The translations under genes and the position numbers were made by a program. DNA of 5,352 nt from Thioalkalivibrio sp. (GTDB lineage: Bacteria > Pseudomonadota > Gammaproteobacteria > Ectothiorhodospirales > Ectothiorhodospiraceae): the NCBI GenBank assembly GCA_007119005.1, contig SKQM01000200.1, positions 1 through 5,352 of the forward strand, written 5' to 3'. This document shows positions 1 to 5,352 of this stretch, one piece after another. Numbering within the stretch: the stretch's first letter is position 1; each line of letters opens with the position of its first letter. Below the pieces are notes generated by a model, which worked only from the letters and a program-made list of their open reading frames with translations, was not told the DNA's origin and made no database searches.

Positions 1-25
1 ACAGTTCAGAAGAGGGAAATCATAA

Positions 26-1657
26 ATGATCGCTAAAAATCGTAAGCTTACTGCAGCCATGGTCGCGGCAGGGGTCCTGTCCGCTTCGATGCTGGTAGGT
101 CAGGTCCATGCCCAAGTGGCCCCGGCCGTATCCAACACCGGTACCGGCAGCGCGGTCGTCGTGCCGTACTACACCATCAACGAAGGCTGGTTCACGCTGC
201 TGAACGTCACCAACACTTCCGGCAACTCGCTGGCCGTGAAGGTGCGTCTGCACGAGGGCCGCAACTCGCGCGACGTGCTCGACTTCAATCTGGCCCTGAG
301 CCCCTACGACGTCTGGACCGCCGTTATCGAGCGCGGCCCCGACGGCCGTCCGTTCCTGCGCACCAACGACACCTCCTGCACGATTCCGATCAGCGTGCGC
401 GACAGCGGTGCCTCCGCCAGCGAACTGGCCTACTCGCGGGCTCCCGGCTTCGCCGATTTCCGCGATCACACCGGCACCGACAACGACATCTCCCGCATGA
501 GCGAGGGCTACGTCGAGATCCTGGTGATGGGCGAGACCGTTGGCGAGGGCCTTGGTGGCTCGGTTACTGACACCGTCGCCAATCGGACCGGTGATACCGC
601 CTGGTATGCGAAGCACGTGAACGGCGTGCCGCGCAACTGCGATATCGTCGAGAACGACTTCCGCCGCGGCAGTACCATTCCCGCCTGGACCGGTGGCCCT
701 GTGACGGGCGCTGATGGCTCCGGCGACCCGATCGCCCGTGGTGGCGCTTACGGCTATGGTCCGATCGACACCCCAGCTCCGCTGAAGGTCAACGCGAGTC
801 TGATCAACATCGATCGCGGCATGGCGGCCGGCGTCGAGTCGCTGCACGTCTCCGGGTTCGGCTTCAGTGAAGGCGAAAACGGTTCTGTAGGTCAGAACCT
901 CGTCACCGCCCAGCAGTTCCCGTGGTTCCTCGAGCCGACCCTCGCCTCCAGCGACGGTCTCTGGACCATCACGGGTCTGGACGCCATCAGCGACGGCATC
1001 GCCGCCCTCAGCGTGATCAACGAGTGGGCCAGCAACCCCAACACCGGCGCCAACTCCGACTGGGTGGTCACCTTCCCGACCAAGCGCTTCCATGCGGACA
1101 ATCATGCCACCAACATGCAGGCAGCCTGTAGTCAGTGGCGTAACCTTGCCGCGGGTGGCGGTACTATTGGCGGGACAACAACCGCGTATTCTCCTGTAGT
1201 TCTCGGGGGCGCTGCGTTCATCAACGAGTGTCCGCTGGCACCCTTCGAAAACCGCTTCCAGGCGGGTGACGACGGCCGGTCCAACATCACGGTCACCTAC
1301 GACATCTTTGACCGCGAGGAAGGAACCGTCCGGATCGAGACCGACGGCGTGGTGATCTCGCCGGCCCCGCCCCCGGAGGTCACGATCGATACCCTCCCCT
1401 ACGAAGTGAACGTGCTGAAGGTGGGTCGCGATGCCGCGAATGCCCCGAGCGGCCTGAACTCTCCGACCGCGCTGGCGATCGACACCACACAGTTGGTCTC
1501 CAACTCCAACGTCGGCTGGATGGAAATGAGCTTCGGTACCGGCGATGCTGCTAAAGAGATCCCGGTCACCGGCTTCGTGTTCAAGCTGCGCGATTTCGGC
1601 GATGCGAGCCTGAACTTTGCGCAGTCGACCGAGCACGGCTACACCCGGTCCGACTAA
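26..1657 (+). CDS. Secreted surface/periplasmic protein of unknown function (signal peptide, 543 aa)
   Basis: The start is supported by a purine-rich site (agaggg, 11-16) nine bases before the ATG and by an N-terminus that is a good Sec signal peptide: K4, R6, K7, a hydrophobic core at about 8-25, and a V-H-A cleavage site after A29. The mature protein is about 514 residues. It is rich in Asn, Thr, Ser, Gly and Val, has no further membrane segment, and looks beta-rich. Landmarks are a stretch with VVVPYYT (44-50) and LLNVTNTS (58-65), a conserved-looking SDWVVTFPTKRFH segment (344-356), four cysteines (118, 205, 368, 402) that could form disulfides, and a proline-rich hinge (446-450) before the last domain. 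From memory, similar proteins occur as uncharacterised or surface-layer-like proteins in GC-rich gammaproteobacteria, but I cannot name a family. It has its own terminator, so it is the end of a transcription unit; its promoter lies outside the window. Export is confident, function unknown. Confidence 0.85.
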   Translation: MIAKNRKLTAAMVAAGVLSASMLVGQVHAQVAPAVSNTGTGSAVVVPYYTINEGWFTLLNVTNTSGNSLAVKVRLHEGRNSRDVLDFNLALSPYDVWTAVIERGPDGRPFLRTNDTSCTIPISVRDSGASASELAYSRAPGFADFRDHTGTDNDISRMSEGYVEILVMGETVGEGLGGSVTDTVANRTGDTAWYAKHVNGVPRNCDIVENDFRRGSTIPAWTGGPVTGADGSGDPIARGGAYGYGPIDTPAPLKVNASLINIDRGMAAGVESLHVSGFGFSEGENGSVGQNLVTAQQFPWFLEPTLASSDGLWTITGLDAISDGIAALSVINEWASNPNTGANSDWVVTFPTKRFHADNHATNMQAACSQWRNLAAGGGTIGGTTTAYSPVVLGGAAFINECPLAPFENRFQAGDDGRSNITVTYDIFDREEGTVRIETDGVVISPAPPPEVTIDTLPYEVNVLKVGRDAANAPSGLNSPTALAIDTTQLVSNSNVGWMEMSFGTGDAAKEIPVTGFVFKLRDFGDASLNFAQSTEHGYTRSD

Positions 1658-1662
1658 GAGGG

Positions 1663-1698
1663 TTGAAGTGAGACGCACCACTGAGGTGAGGCGTTCCA
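1663..1698. repeat. Imperfect tandem repeat, two 18-bp units
   Basis: Two adjacent 18-bp units, 1663-1680 and 1681-1698, match at 13 of 18 positions, sharing the core GTGAG-R-CG. They lie in the 3' untranslated part of the surface-protein transcript, between its stop and its terminator. No function is evident and the similarity may be chance. Confidence 0.35.
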
Positions 1699-1731
1699 GC
1701 ACCGGCTGAGAGCAGTCGCGACTCGGCCATG

Positions 1732-1768
1732 ACCCAGGTACATGCAATTTGTACCTGGGTTTTTTTTT
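1732..1768 (+). terminator. Strong intrinsic (rho-independent) terminator of the surface-protein gene
   Basis: A perfect 11-bp stem (acccaggtaca at 1732-1742 pairing with tgtacctgggt at 1750-1760) encloses a 7-base loop (tgcaatt) and runs directly into nine T residues (1760-1768). There is no matching A-tract on the left side, so it should act only on plus-strand transcripts. It sits 74 bases after the stop codon of the 26-1657 gene and insulates the downstream glycosyltransferase gene from it. Confidence 0.95.
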
Positions 1769-1777
1769 GACGGCCCC

Positions 1778-1783
1778 TTGACA
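1778..1783 (+). promoter_or_regulatory. Possible isolated -35 box (TTGACA) for the glycosyltransferase gene
   Basis: A perfect TTGACA stands ten bases after the terminator T-run, where a promoter for the next gene is expected. However, no acceptable -10 box occurs 16-18 bases further on (the sequence there is about acccca). It is either a promoter that depends on an activator or a chance match. Confidence 0.25.
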
Positions 1784-1839
1784 TACCGCCCTGGCGGCCG
1801 ACCCCATTCCGCGCGGTTGCCGGCCTGGGGCCAACAGGC

Positions 1840-1849
1840 AGGAGGTGAT
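1840..1849 (+). promoter_or_regulatory. Near-perfect Shine-Dalgarno that fixes the GTG start at 1856
   Basis: AGGAGGTGAT matches ten consecutive bases of the complement of the 16S rRNA 3' end. The GTG at 1856 lies ten bases after the GGAGG core and is the first in-frame start codon after it. The only upstream in-frame ATG (1742) lies inside the terminator hairpin and cannot be the real start. Confidence 0.85.
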
Positions 1850-1855
1850 GGCGCT

Positions 1856-3718
1856 GTGACGATCTCTTATTCCTTTCAGGTGCAACCGGCCCCGGGCGCG
1901 GGAGACTGGAGCGCGAAGGCGCCGGGTTCAGCACTGGGCGCGCTCTGGCGGCTGGACACGCTGGATCTGCACCGGGTGGACGCGGAAGAGGTGCTGGCGA
2001 TCAACCGCCACTCCCGGCGCCGCGCCGCGCTGGGCGCGCACATGCAGGGCCTGCTCGAGCTCTTTCAGGAGTTCCGGTCGTGGGACGGGCATCGCGAGCA
2101 CGCCCAACAGGCCTTCGCCGGGCGCGGTGCGGACCCGGGGCCGGTAGCCCCGCTGCTGCAGGACCTCCACGCCGCAGGCCTGATGGTCTCGGCCGATGTC
2201 TGGCTGGATCGCTTTCCGGAAATCGCGACGGCGCCGCGGCAACATTCGGGATGGAGCCTGGCGATCGCCACCTGCGACCGGCCGGCGCTGCTCGAGCGTC
2301 TGCTCGGGACCCTGGTCCCCTATCTGGCGGACCTCGATGCGCCCCGGCAGGTTCTGCTGATCGACGATTCGCGCACGCCGGAACTGATCGAGCGCAACGG
2401 TGAGGTGTTCGCGCAGTGGCGACAGGCCGCGGCGCTCCAGGGCGAGGTGTGGGATCGCGCGCGACGCGGACATTTTGCGGCGCTGCTGGCGGACGCCTTT
2501 CCCGCGCACCGGCGCACCGTGCGCTGGCTGTTCGATCCAGCGGCGTTCCCCGACGACGTGATGTCGGTGGGGCAGGTCCGGAACCTTGCGACCCTGCTGA
2601 CCGCCGGCGAGCTGTTGCTGACGCTCGACGACGACAGCGTGGTCCGACCCTTCCGGCATCCCGCCAATGCACCTGGCCTGCGGCTGCGTGCCCACGCCGG
2701 CGATCTGCGCCCGTATCCGGACGCGGATGGGCTGTGGCGGCAGTGCGAGCCGCTGGAGCTGAACCCGCTGCGAGCCCACCTGGATGCACTGGGCCGCGGG
2801 CTGCGCGGCGCCTTCGAGGTGCTGGGTCAGGCGTGGGTCTCGCCCGATTGGGTGGGTGCGGTCGACGCCGCGACGCATCGGCGCCTCAGGCCCGATACGA
2901 TGGTCGGAATGACCTCGAACGCGGTGCTCGGCGATCCCGGGGTTGGCGACATGACCGCCTTCTACGCCAAGCCGTCCGGGAACCTCGAGGCGCGCGTGGC
3001 GTTCTTGGAGCAGTGGCCGCCGGAGCAGCCGCTGCACCGGCACATCTGGCGCGGCGGCGTCCATTCCTGGATGAGTTTCGATGCGTCGCTGCTGACCAGC
3101 ACCCTGACCGGCATCGACAACCGCCAGTTGGTGCCCTGCGGCGGACCGGTGGGACGCGGCAGCGATGATCGCATGCTGGGCGCGGTGTTCCGCGGGCTGT
3201 ATCCGCAGGTCGGGCAACTGGAGTTCGAATGGGCGCTCCCGCATCTGCCGGAGCAGCCCCGGCCGTGGCAGCGTCCCGAACCGGCCATGCAGCCGGGCAC
3301 CCCGAGCCCGGCCGGGCTGCTGATCGATGCCGCCGCGCATGGCGCTTCCGGGCTGCGGGGCCATGGCCAGGAACAGCGCCTGTCGGAGATGGCCGATCAC
3401 TTCCGGTTCCTTGCCCAGAGTCCGGACGCGTTGCTTCGGGCCTATGTCGACGAGCGGATTGTAGAGGATGCGGCTGCGCGCCTGCGCGGGCTGCGGAGCA
3501 ACTTCCGCGATCCGGCGATGCGCGGCCCCATGCGCGACGACCTGGCGCTCCTGATCCAGGCGGCGGAGCTCAGGATCGCGCAGCCCTTCGTGCCGGGTGT
3601 CGACTGGCTGAAGTACTTCCGGGCCTCCTGCGAGGTCTATGCCGATGCCTTGCTGCTGTGGCCGCAGCTCCGGGCCTGGGTCCGGGAATCCCCGGCCATC
3701 CCCCGGCATGCCCCGTAA
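1856..3718 (+). CDS. Putative GT-A fold glycosyltransferase with extra N- and C-terminal regions (620 aa)
   Basis: The GTG start is chosen from the strong ribosome binding site at 1840-1849; a longer reading frame back to 1742 would begin inside a terminator and encode non-protein-like sequence. No signal peptide or membrane helix is seen, so the protein is probably cytoplasmic. The core resembles family 2-type GT-A enzymes: SLAIATCDRPALLERLL (134-150) as the first nucleotide-sugar binding strand and helix, QVLLIDDSR (165-173), LLLTLDDDSVVRP (253-265) with the metal-binding DxD motif at D258-D260, and GRGSDDRMLGAVFRG (433-447), whose acidic pair D437-D438 may supply the catalytic base. Residues about 30-120 form a separate region ending in PLLQDLHAAGLMVS (99-112), reminiscent of small winged-helix/PqqD-like domains. 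The C-terminus (about 485-610) looks helical. Donor and acceptor sugars cannot be inferred. Neighbouring exporter genes suggest surface glycan synthesis or protein glycosylation. Confidence 0.75.
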   Translation: MTISYSFQVQPAPGAGDWSAKAPGSALGALWRLDTLDLHRVDAEEVLAINRHSRRRAALGAHMQGLLELFQEFRSWDGHREHAQQAFAGRGADPGPVAPLLQDLHAAGLMVSADVWLDRFPEIATAPRQHSGWSLAIATCDRPALLERLLGTLVPYLADLDAPRQVLLIDDSRTPELIERNGEVFAQWRQAAALQGEVWDRARRGHFAALLADAFPAHRRTVRWLFDPAAFPDDVMSVGQVRNLATLLTAGELLLTLDDDSVVRPFRHPANAPGLRLRAHAGDLRPYPDADGLWRQCEPLELNPLRAHLDALGRGLRGAFEVLGQAWVSPDWVGAVDAATHRRLRPDTMVGMTSNAVLGDPGVGDMTAFYAKPSGNLEARVAFLEQWPPEQPLHRHIWRGGVHSWMSFDASLLTSTLTGIDNRQLVPCGGPVGRGSDDRMLGAVFRGLYPQVGQLEFEWALPHLPEQPRPWQRPEPAMQPGTPSPAGLLIDAAAHGASGLRGHGQEQRLSEMADHFRFLAQSPDALLRAYVDERIVEDAAARLRGLRSNFRDPAMRGPMRDDLALLIQAAELRIAQPFVPGVDWLKYFRASCEVYADALLLWPQLRAWVRESPAIPRHAP

Positions 3719-3861
3719 GGGGCCAATCCTCTGCACGATCCAGGGCCGGCCGAATCCTCATGCCGATGGTGCCAGCCCAGTGCCTGACCTACCAGAGGGC
3801 GAGCCGTCTACGGGAGGCTCATCACGTTCCGGGGGTAAGCGCAGGGATGCCAGCGCCTCCA

Positions 3862-3895
3862 CTGCCGGGCCGACCGTGTGATCGGCCTGCGGCAG
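3862..3895 (+). terminator. GC-rich hairpin, possible weak terminator after the glycosyltransferase gene
   Basis: CTGCCGGGCCGA (3862-3873) can pair with TCGGCCTGCGGCAG (3882-3895) around an 8-base loop, with one G-T wobble and a 2-base bulge. The only T-rich stretch (ggttggttttc) begins about ten bases later, so it is not a standard intrinsic terminator. It could be a poor terminator, a 3'-end stabilising hairpin or an operator. Its position between genes fits a transcript end. Confidence 0.4.
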
Positions 3896-3972
3896 GTGGT
3901 CGTGGTTGGTTTTCTGCGGCCCGTTGTGGCGGGAATCCGACGCCGAAACTCCCTACCGTCGCGGCGATCGCG

Positions 3973-3978
3973 TATAAT
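3973..3978 (+). promoter_or_regulatory. Perfect -10 box (TATAAT) upstream of the lipoprotein gene
   Basis: TATAAT stands 27 bases before the ATG at 4006, which would place the transcript start near 3985 and leave a leader of about 20 bases carrying the ribosome binding site (aggg, 3996-3999). It is a rare AT-rich island in GC-rich DNA. The -35 position (about 3950-3955, tcccta) is poor and there is no TG extension, so the promoter may need an activator. Confidence 0.65.
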
Positions 3979-4005
3979 TCCGGCTTTTTCAGCCCAGGGT
4001 GAAGC

Positions 4006-5067
4006 ATGAGATTGAGATTCCTCCCCATACTCGCCGTAGCCATCAGCCTCGTCGCCTGCGGTGGCCAGGACGATCCCGGCAACGGTATCGACTTTCAAGG
4101 GTCCGAGCTGCGCGCCACCGAGTTTGGCGAAGTGCTGGCGAGCGGCCAGGGCGTCACGGTAACGGGACGGGACATCCGCAACGAACTCGAAATCCTTCCG
4201 GCCCAGCAGCGGCGCGCGGTGGCCGGCGACGAGGCGGCCTTCCGCAATCTGGTGAGCGAGATCTATTTCCGGCGGCGGATGACGCTGGTGGCCGAGGAAC
4301 TGGGCTACGCTGACGACGAGCTGGTTCAGGCGCAGCTGCGCCGTGCCGAGGAACGGCTGTTCATGGACCTGGTGCCGCGGCGCTACATGTCCGACCTCGA
4401 CATACCCGACCTGTCCGACAAGGTGCGGGAGGAGTACGAGTCCAACCTGGAAAACTATACCCCGGAGCCGGAACTCCGAGTTGCTCATATCCTGCTGCGC
4501 GCCCCAAGCGAAGAGGCACGCAAGGAGCGCCGGCCTGAGGCTGAGGAACTGCTGGCCCGGCTGCGCGGAGGCGAGTCCTTCGCGGAACTCGCGCGCAAAT
4601 ATGGAGAGGACGGGACCCGCGAATTCGGTGGCGACCTGGGTTTTTTCGGGGCCGGTCGCATGGTTCCCGAGTTCGAGGAGGCGGCCTTCGCGCTGGAGCA
4701 CATCGGTGATCTGGATCTGGTCGAGACTCGGCATGGCCTCCATTTGATACGGCTGCTGGACCGGGAAGGCGGTGAGCCGACGCCCTTCGCCGAGGTCGAG
4801 TCGTGGATAAAGGACAAACTGCTGCGCGAATACCAGCAACAGGCGACCGTGGAGTGGTTGCGGTCCGTGGCCTCGCCGGATCAGGCTACAGTGGATGAAC
4901 AGGCTGTCATCACGTTGTTCGCCGAAATGCGCGATCAGGGGCTTCCCGATACCACGCTCGATTCGGGCGCCCAGGGGTCCGGCTCCGGCGACCTCCTGGA
5001 GGACGCCGCGGTGGAGACTGAGGCGCTGCCCGAGGCCGTGGACGGTACGCCGGCCGCAAGGCCCTGA
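4006..5067 (+). CDS. Lipoprotein peptidyl-prolyl cis-trans isomerase, parvulin/PpiC type (EpsD-like, 353 aa)
   Basis: It catalyses cis-trans isomerisation of prolyl bonds in exported proteins. The N-terminus is a lipoprotein signal: R2 and R4, a hydrophobic core, and lipobox L15-V-A-C18; Gly follows the Cys, so no inner-membrane retention signal is seen and outer-membrane sorting is likely. Residues about 40-150 are a SurA-like helical chaperone region. The parvulin domain spans about 155-252: ELRVAHILL (156-164, H161), FAELARKYGEDG (192-203), FGGDLGFFGAGRMVPEFEEAAF (207-228), and VETRHGLHLIRLL (239-251, H246). These are the expected conserved elements of an active PpiC domain. The tail (about 290-353) is acidic and low in complexity. 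The start has a ribosome binding site (aggg, 3996-3999) at good spacing. Exopolysaccharide loci often carry such isomerases (EpsD family), and an exporter permease follows with no terminator between. The domain is certain; the EpsD assignment is inference. Confidence 0.88.
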   Translation: MRLRFLPILAVAISLVACGGQDDPGNGIDFQGSELRATEFGEVLASGQGVTVTGRDIRNELEILPAQQRRAVAGDEAAFRNLVSEIYFRRRMTLVAEELGYADDELVQAQLRRAEERLFMDLVPRRYMSDLDIPDLSDKVREEYESNLENYTPEPELRVAHILLRAPSEEARKERRPEAEELLARLRGGESFAELARKYGEDGTREFGGDLGFFGAGRMVPEFEEAAFALEHIGDLDLVETRHGLHLIRLLDREGGEPTPFAEVESWIKDKLLREYQQQATVEWLRSVASPDQATVDEQAVITLFAEMRDQGLPDTTLDSGAQGSGSGDLLEDAAVETEALPEAVDGTPAARP

Positions 5068-5214
5068 CCGGAGCCGGGACAGACCGTGAACAGGACCGGT
5101 ACCCGGCCGGCACGCGCTGATGCGGCCGCTTGGCGCCGGATTCGTGAACATGCCGCGCCGGCATCTGGATGATGCGGCGGGCGGCATGATCTGCGCGCGC
5201 GCGCGACGTTGGCC
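5068..5214. other. 147-bp GC-rich spacer between the isomerase and the permease gene
   Basis: No terminator or recognisable promoter is seen, so the two flanking genes may be co-transcribed. It contains a perfect small hairpin (atgccg-cgc-cggcat, 5150-5164), a (CG)6 run at 5194-5205, and a 28-codon frame from GTG 5086 to TGA 5170-5172 that is in phase with the permease. Confidence 0.5.
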
Positions 5215-5352
5215 ATGATCGGGCAGGCGGCGCTCGCGCCCGTGCGCCTGATCTGGCGGGAACGCCGCCTGATCGGCTCCTTGACCAGCCATGGCCTGCG
5301 CTCGCGCTTTCGCGGTTCCTGGCTCGGCTGGCTGTGGCCGGTGCTGCTGCCG
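5215..5352 (+). CDS. ABC-2 type polysaccharide/polyol-phosphate export permease, N-terminal part (cut by window end)
   Basis: The first 46 codons remain in the window. They encode LIWRERRLIGSLTSHGLR (12-29) followed by SRFRGSWLGWLWPVLLP (30-46). This is the typical start of the membrane subunit of polysaccharide ABC exporters (Wzm, KpsM, TagG, RfbA types): an amphipathic interface helix, the R-[YF]-R-G-S-x-L-G-x-L-W signature, and entry into the first membrane helix. Such permeases work with a separate ATPase to move lipid-linked O-antigen, capsule or teichoic acid across the inner membrane. ATG 5215 is chosen because it gives the usual short N-terminus and an in-frame TGA at 5170-5172 blocks longer versions. 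It lacks a good ribosome binding site (gttggcc precedes it), so TTG 5209 or CTG 5191 are alternatives. The ATPase partner should lie downstream. Confidence 0.8.
   Translation, partial: MIGQAALAPVRLIWRERRLIGSLTSHGLRSRFRGSWLGWLWPVLLP

Larger units (their letters stand above)
3719..4005. other. 287-bp intergenic region without a convincing gene
   Basis: Between the glycosyltransferase stop and the lipoprotein start I find no reading frame with protein-like composition of its own; frames that cross it are out-of-frame extensions of the neighbours. It holds a GC-rich hairpin (3862-3895) and the TATAAT box (3973-3978), both listed separately. A canonical terminator with a T-run is not seen. Confidence 0.6.

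Noticed and set aside
1792..1820. Possible sigma-54 promoter elements (TGGC at 1792 and TTGC at 1817)
   Set aside because: The spacing is far longer than the fixed distance of a -24/-12 promoter.
20..1885. Minus-strand open frame of 621 codons opposite the surface-protein gene
   Set aside because: Antisense shadow of GC-rich coding DNA. The plus strand has a signal peptide, ribosome binding site and terminator; the minus translation is Gly/Ala/Val/Arg-rich without motifs and would read through the terminator region.
1928..3736. Minus-strand open frame of 602 codons opposite the glycosyltransferase
   Set aside because: Its translation is rich in Arg, Gln, Pro and Gly with no recognisable domain, whereas the plus strand shows GT-A motifs and a strong ribosome binding site.
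3229..4002. Plus-strand frame of 257 codons overlapping the end of the glycosyltransferase
   Set aside because: It is mostly an out-of-frame shadow of the glycosyltransferase, Ala/Arg/Pro/Gly-rich, and no motif or ribosome binding site supports it in the gap.
5150..5164. Inverted repeat atgccg-cgc-cggcat as a terminator
   Set aside because: The stem is only 6 bp with a 3-base loop and no T-run follows; short GC palindromes are common in this DNA.
3808..5292. Minus-strand open frame of 494 codons opposite the isomerase and permease
   Set aside because: The plus strand carries an unmistakable parvulin domain and lipobox; the minus frame spans two genes and their spacer without domain-like sequence.

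Overview
The window is GC-rich DNA with dense plus-strand coding. It looks like a gammaproteobacterium, perhaps of the Ectothiorhodospiraceae/Chromatiales type. That placement rests on base composition and the look of the proteins, not on a marker gene. Three complete genes and the start of a fourth all read left to right. No tRNA, rRNA, CRISPR array or insertion sequence is visible.

Layout: (1) 26-1657 encodes a 543-residue exported protein with a clear Sec signal peptide, of a surface or periplasmic type without assigned function. It ends in a textbook intrinsic terminator at 1732-1768. (2) After a short leader with an exceptionally strong Shine-Dalgarno, 1856-3718 (GTG start) encodes a 620-residue soluble protein with the hallmarks of a GT-A glycosyltransferase, flanked by extra N- and C-terminal regions. 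(3) A 287-bp gap holds a GC-rich hairpin and a perfect TATAAT box just before the next gene. (4) 4006-5067 encodes a 353-residue lipoprotein with a parvulin (PpiC/SurA-type) prolyl isomerase domain, reminiscent of EpsD-family isomerases of exopolysaccharide loci. (5) From about 5215 to the window end is the N-terminus of an ABC-2 type polysaccharide-export permease (Wzm/KpsM/TagG-like), cut off by the window edge.

Taken together, the genes suggest the left edge of a cell-surface glycan locus: a glycosyltransferase, a lipoprotein folding helper of the kind found with exopolysaccharide export machinery, and the membrane subunit of a glycan exporter. They lie next to a secreted surface protein that has its own transcription unit. 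That the surface protein is a target or anchor for the glycan is only a hypothesis. The terminator, the TATAAT box and the gaps point to at least three transcription units: surface protein; glycosyltransferase; and lipoprotein plus permease, with no terminator seen between the last two.
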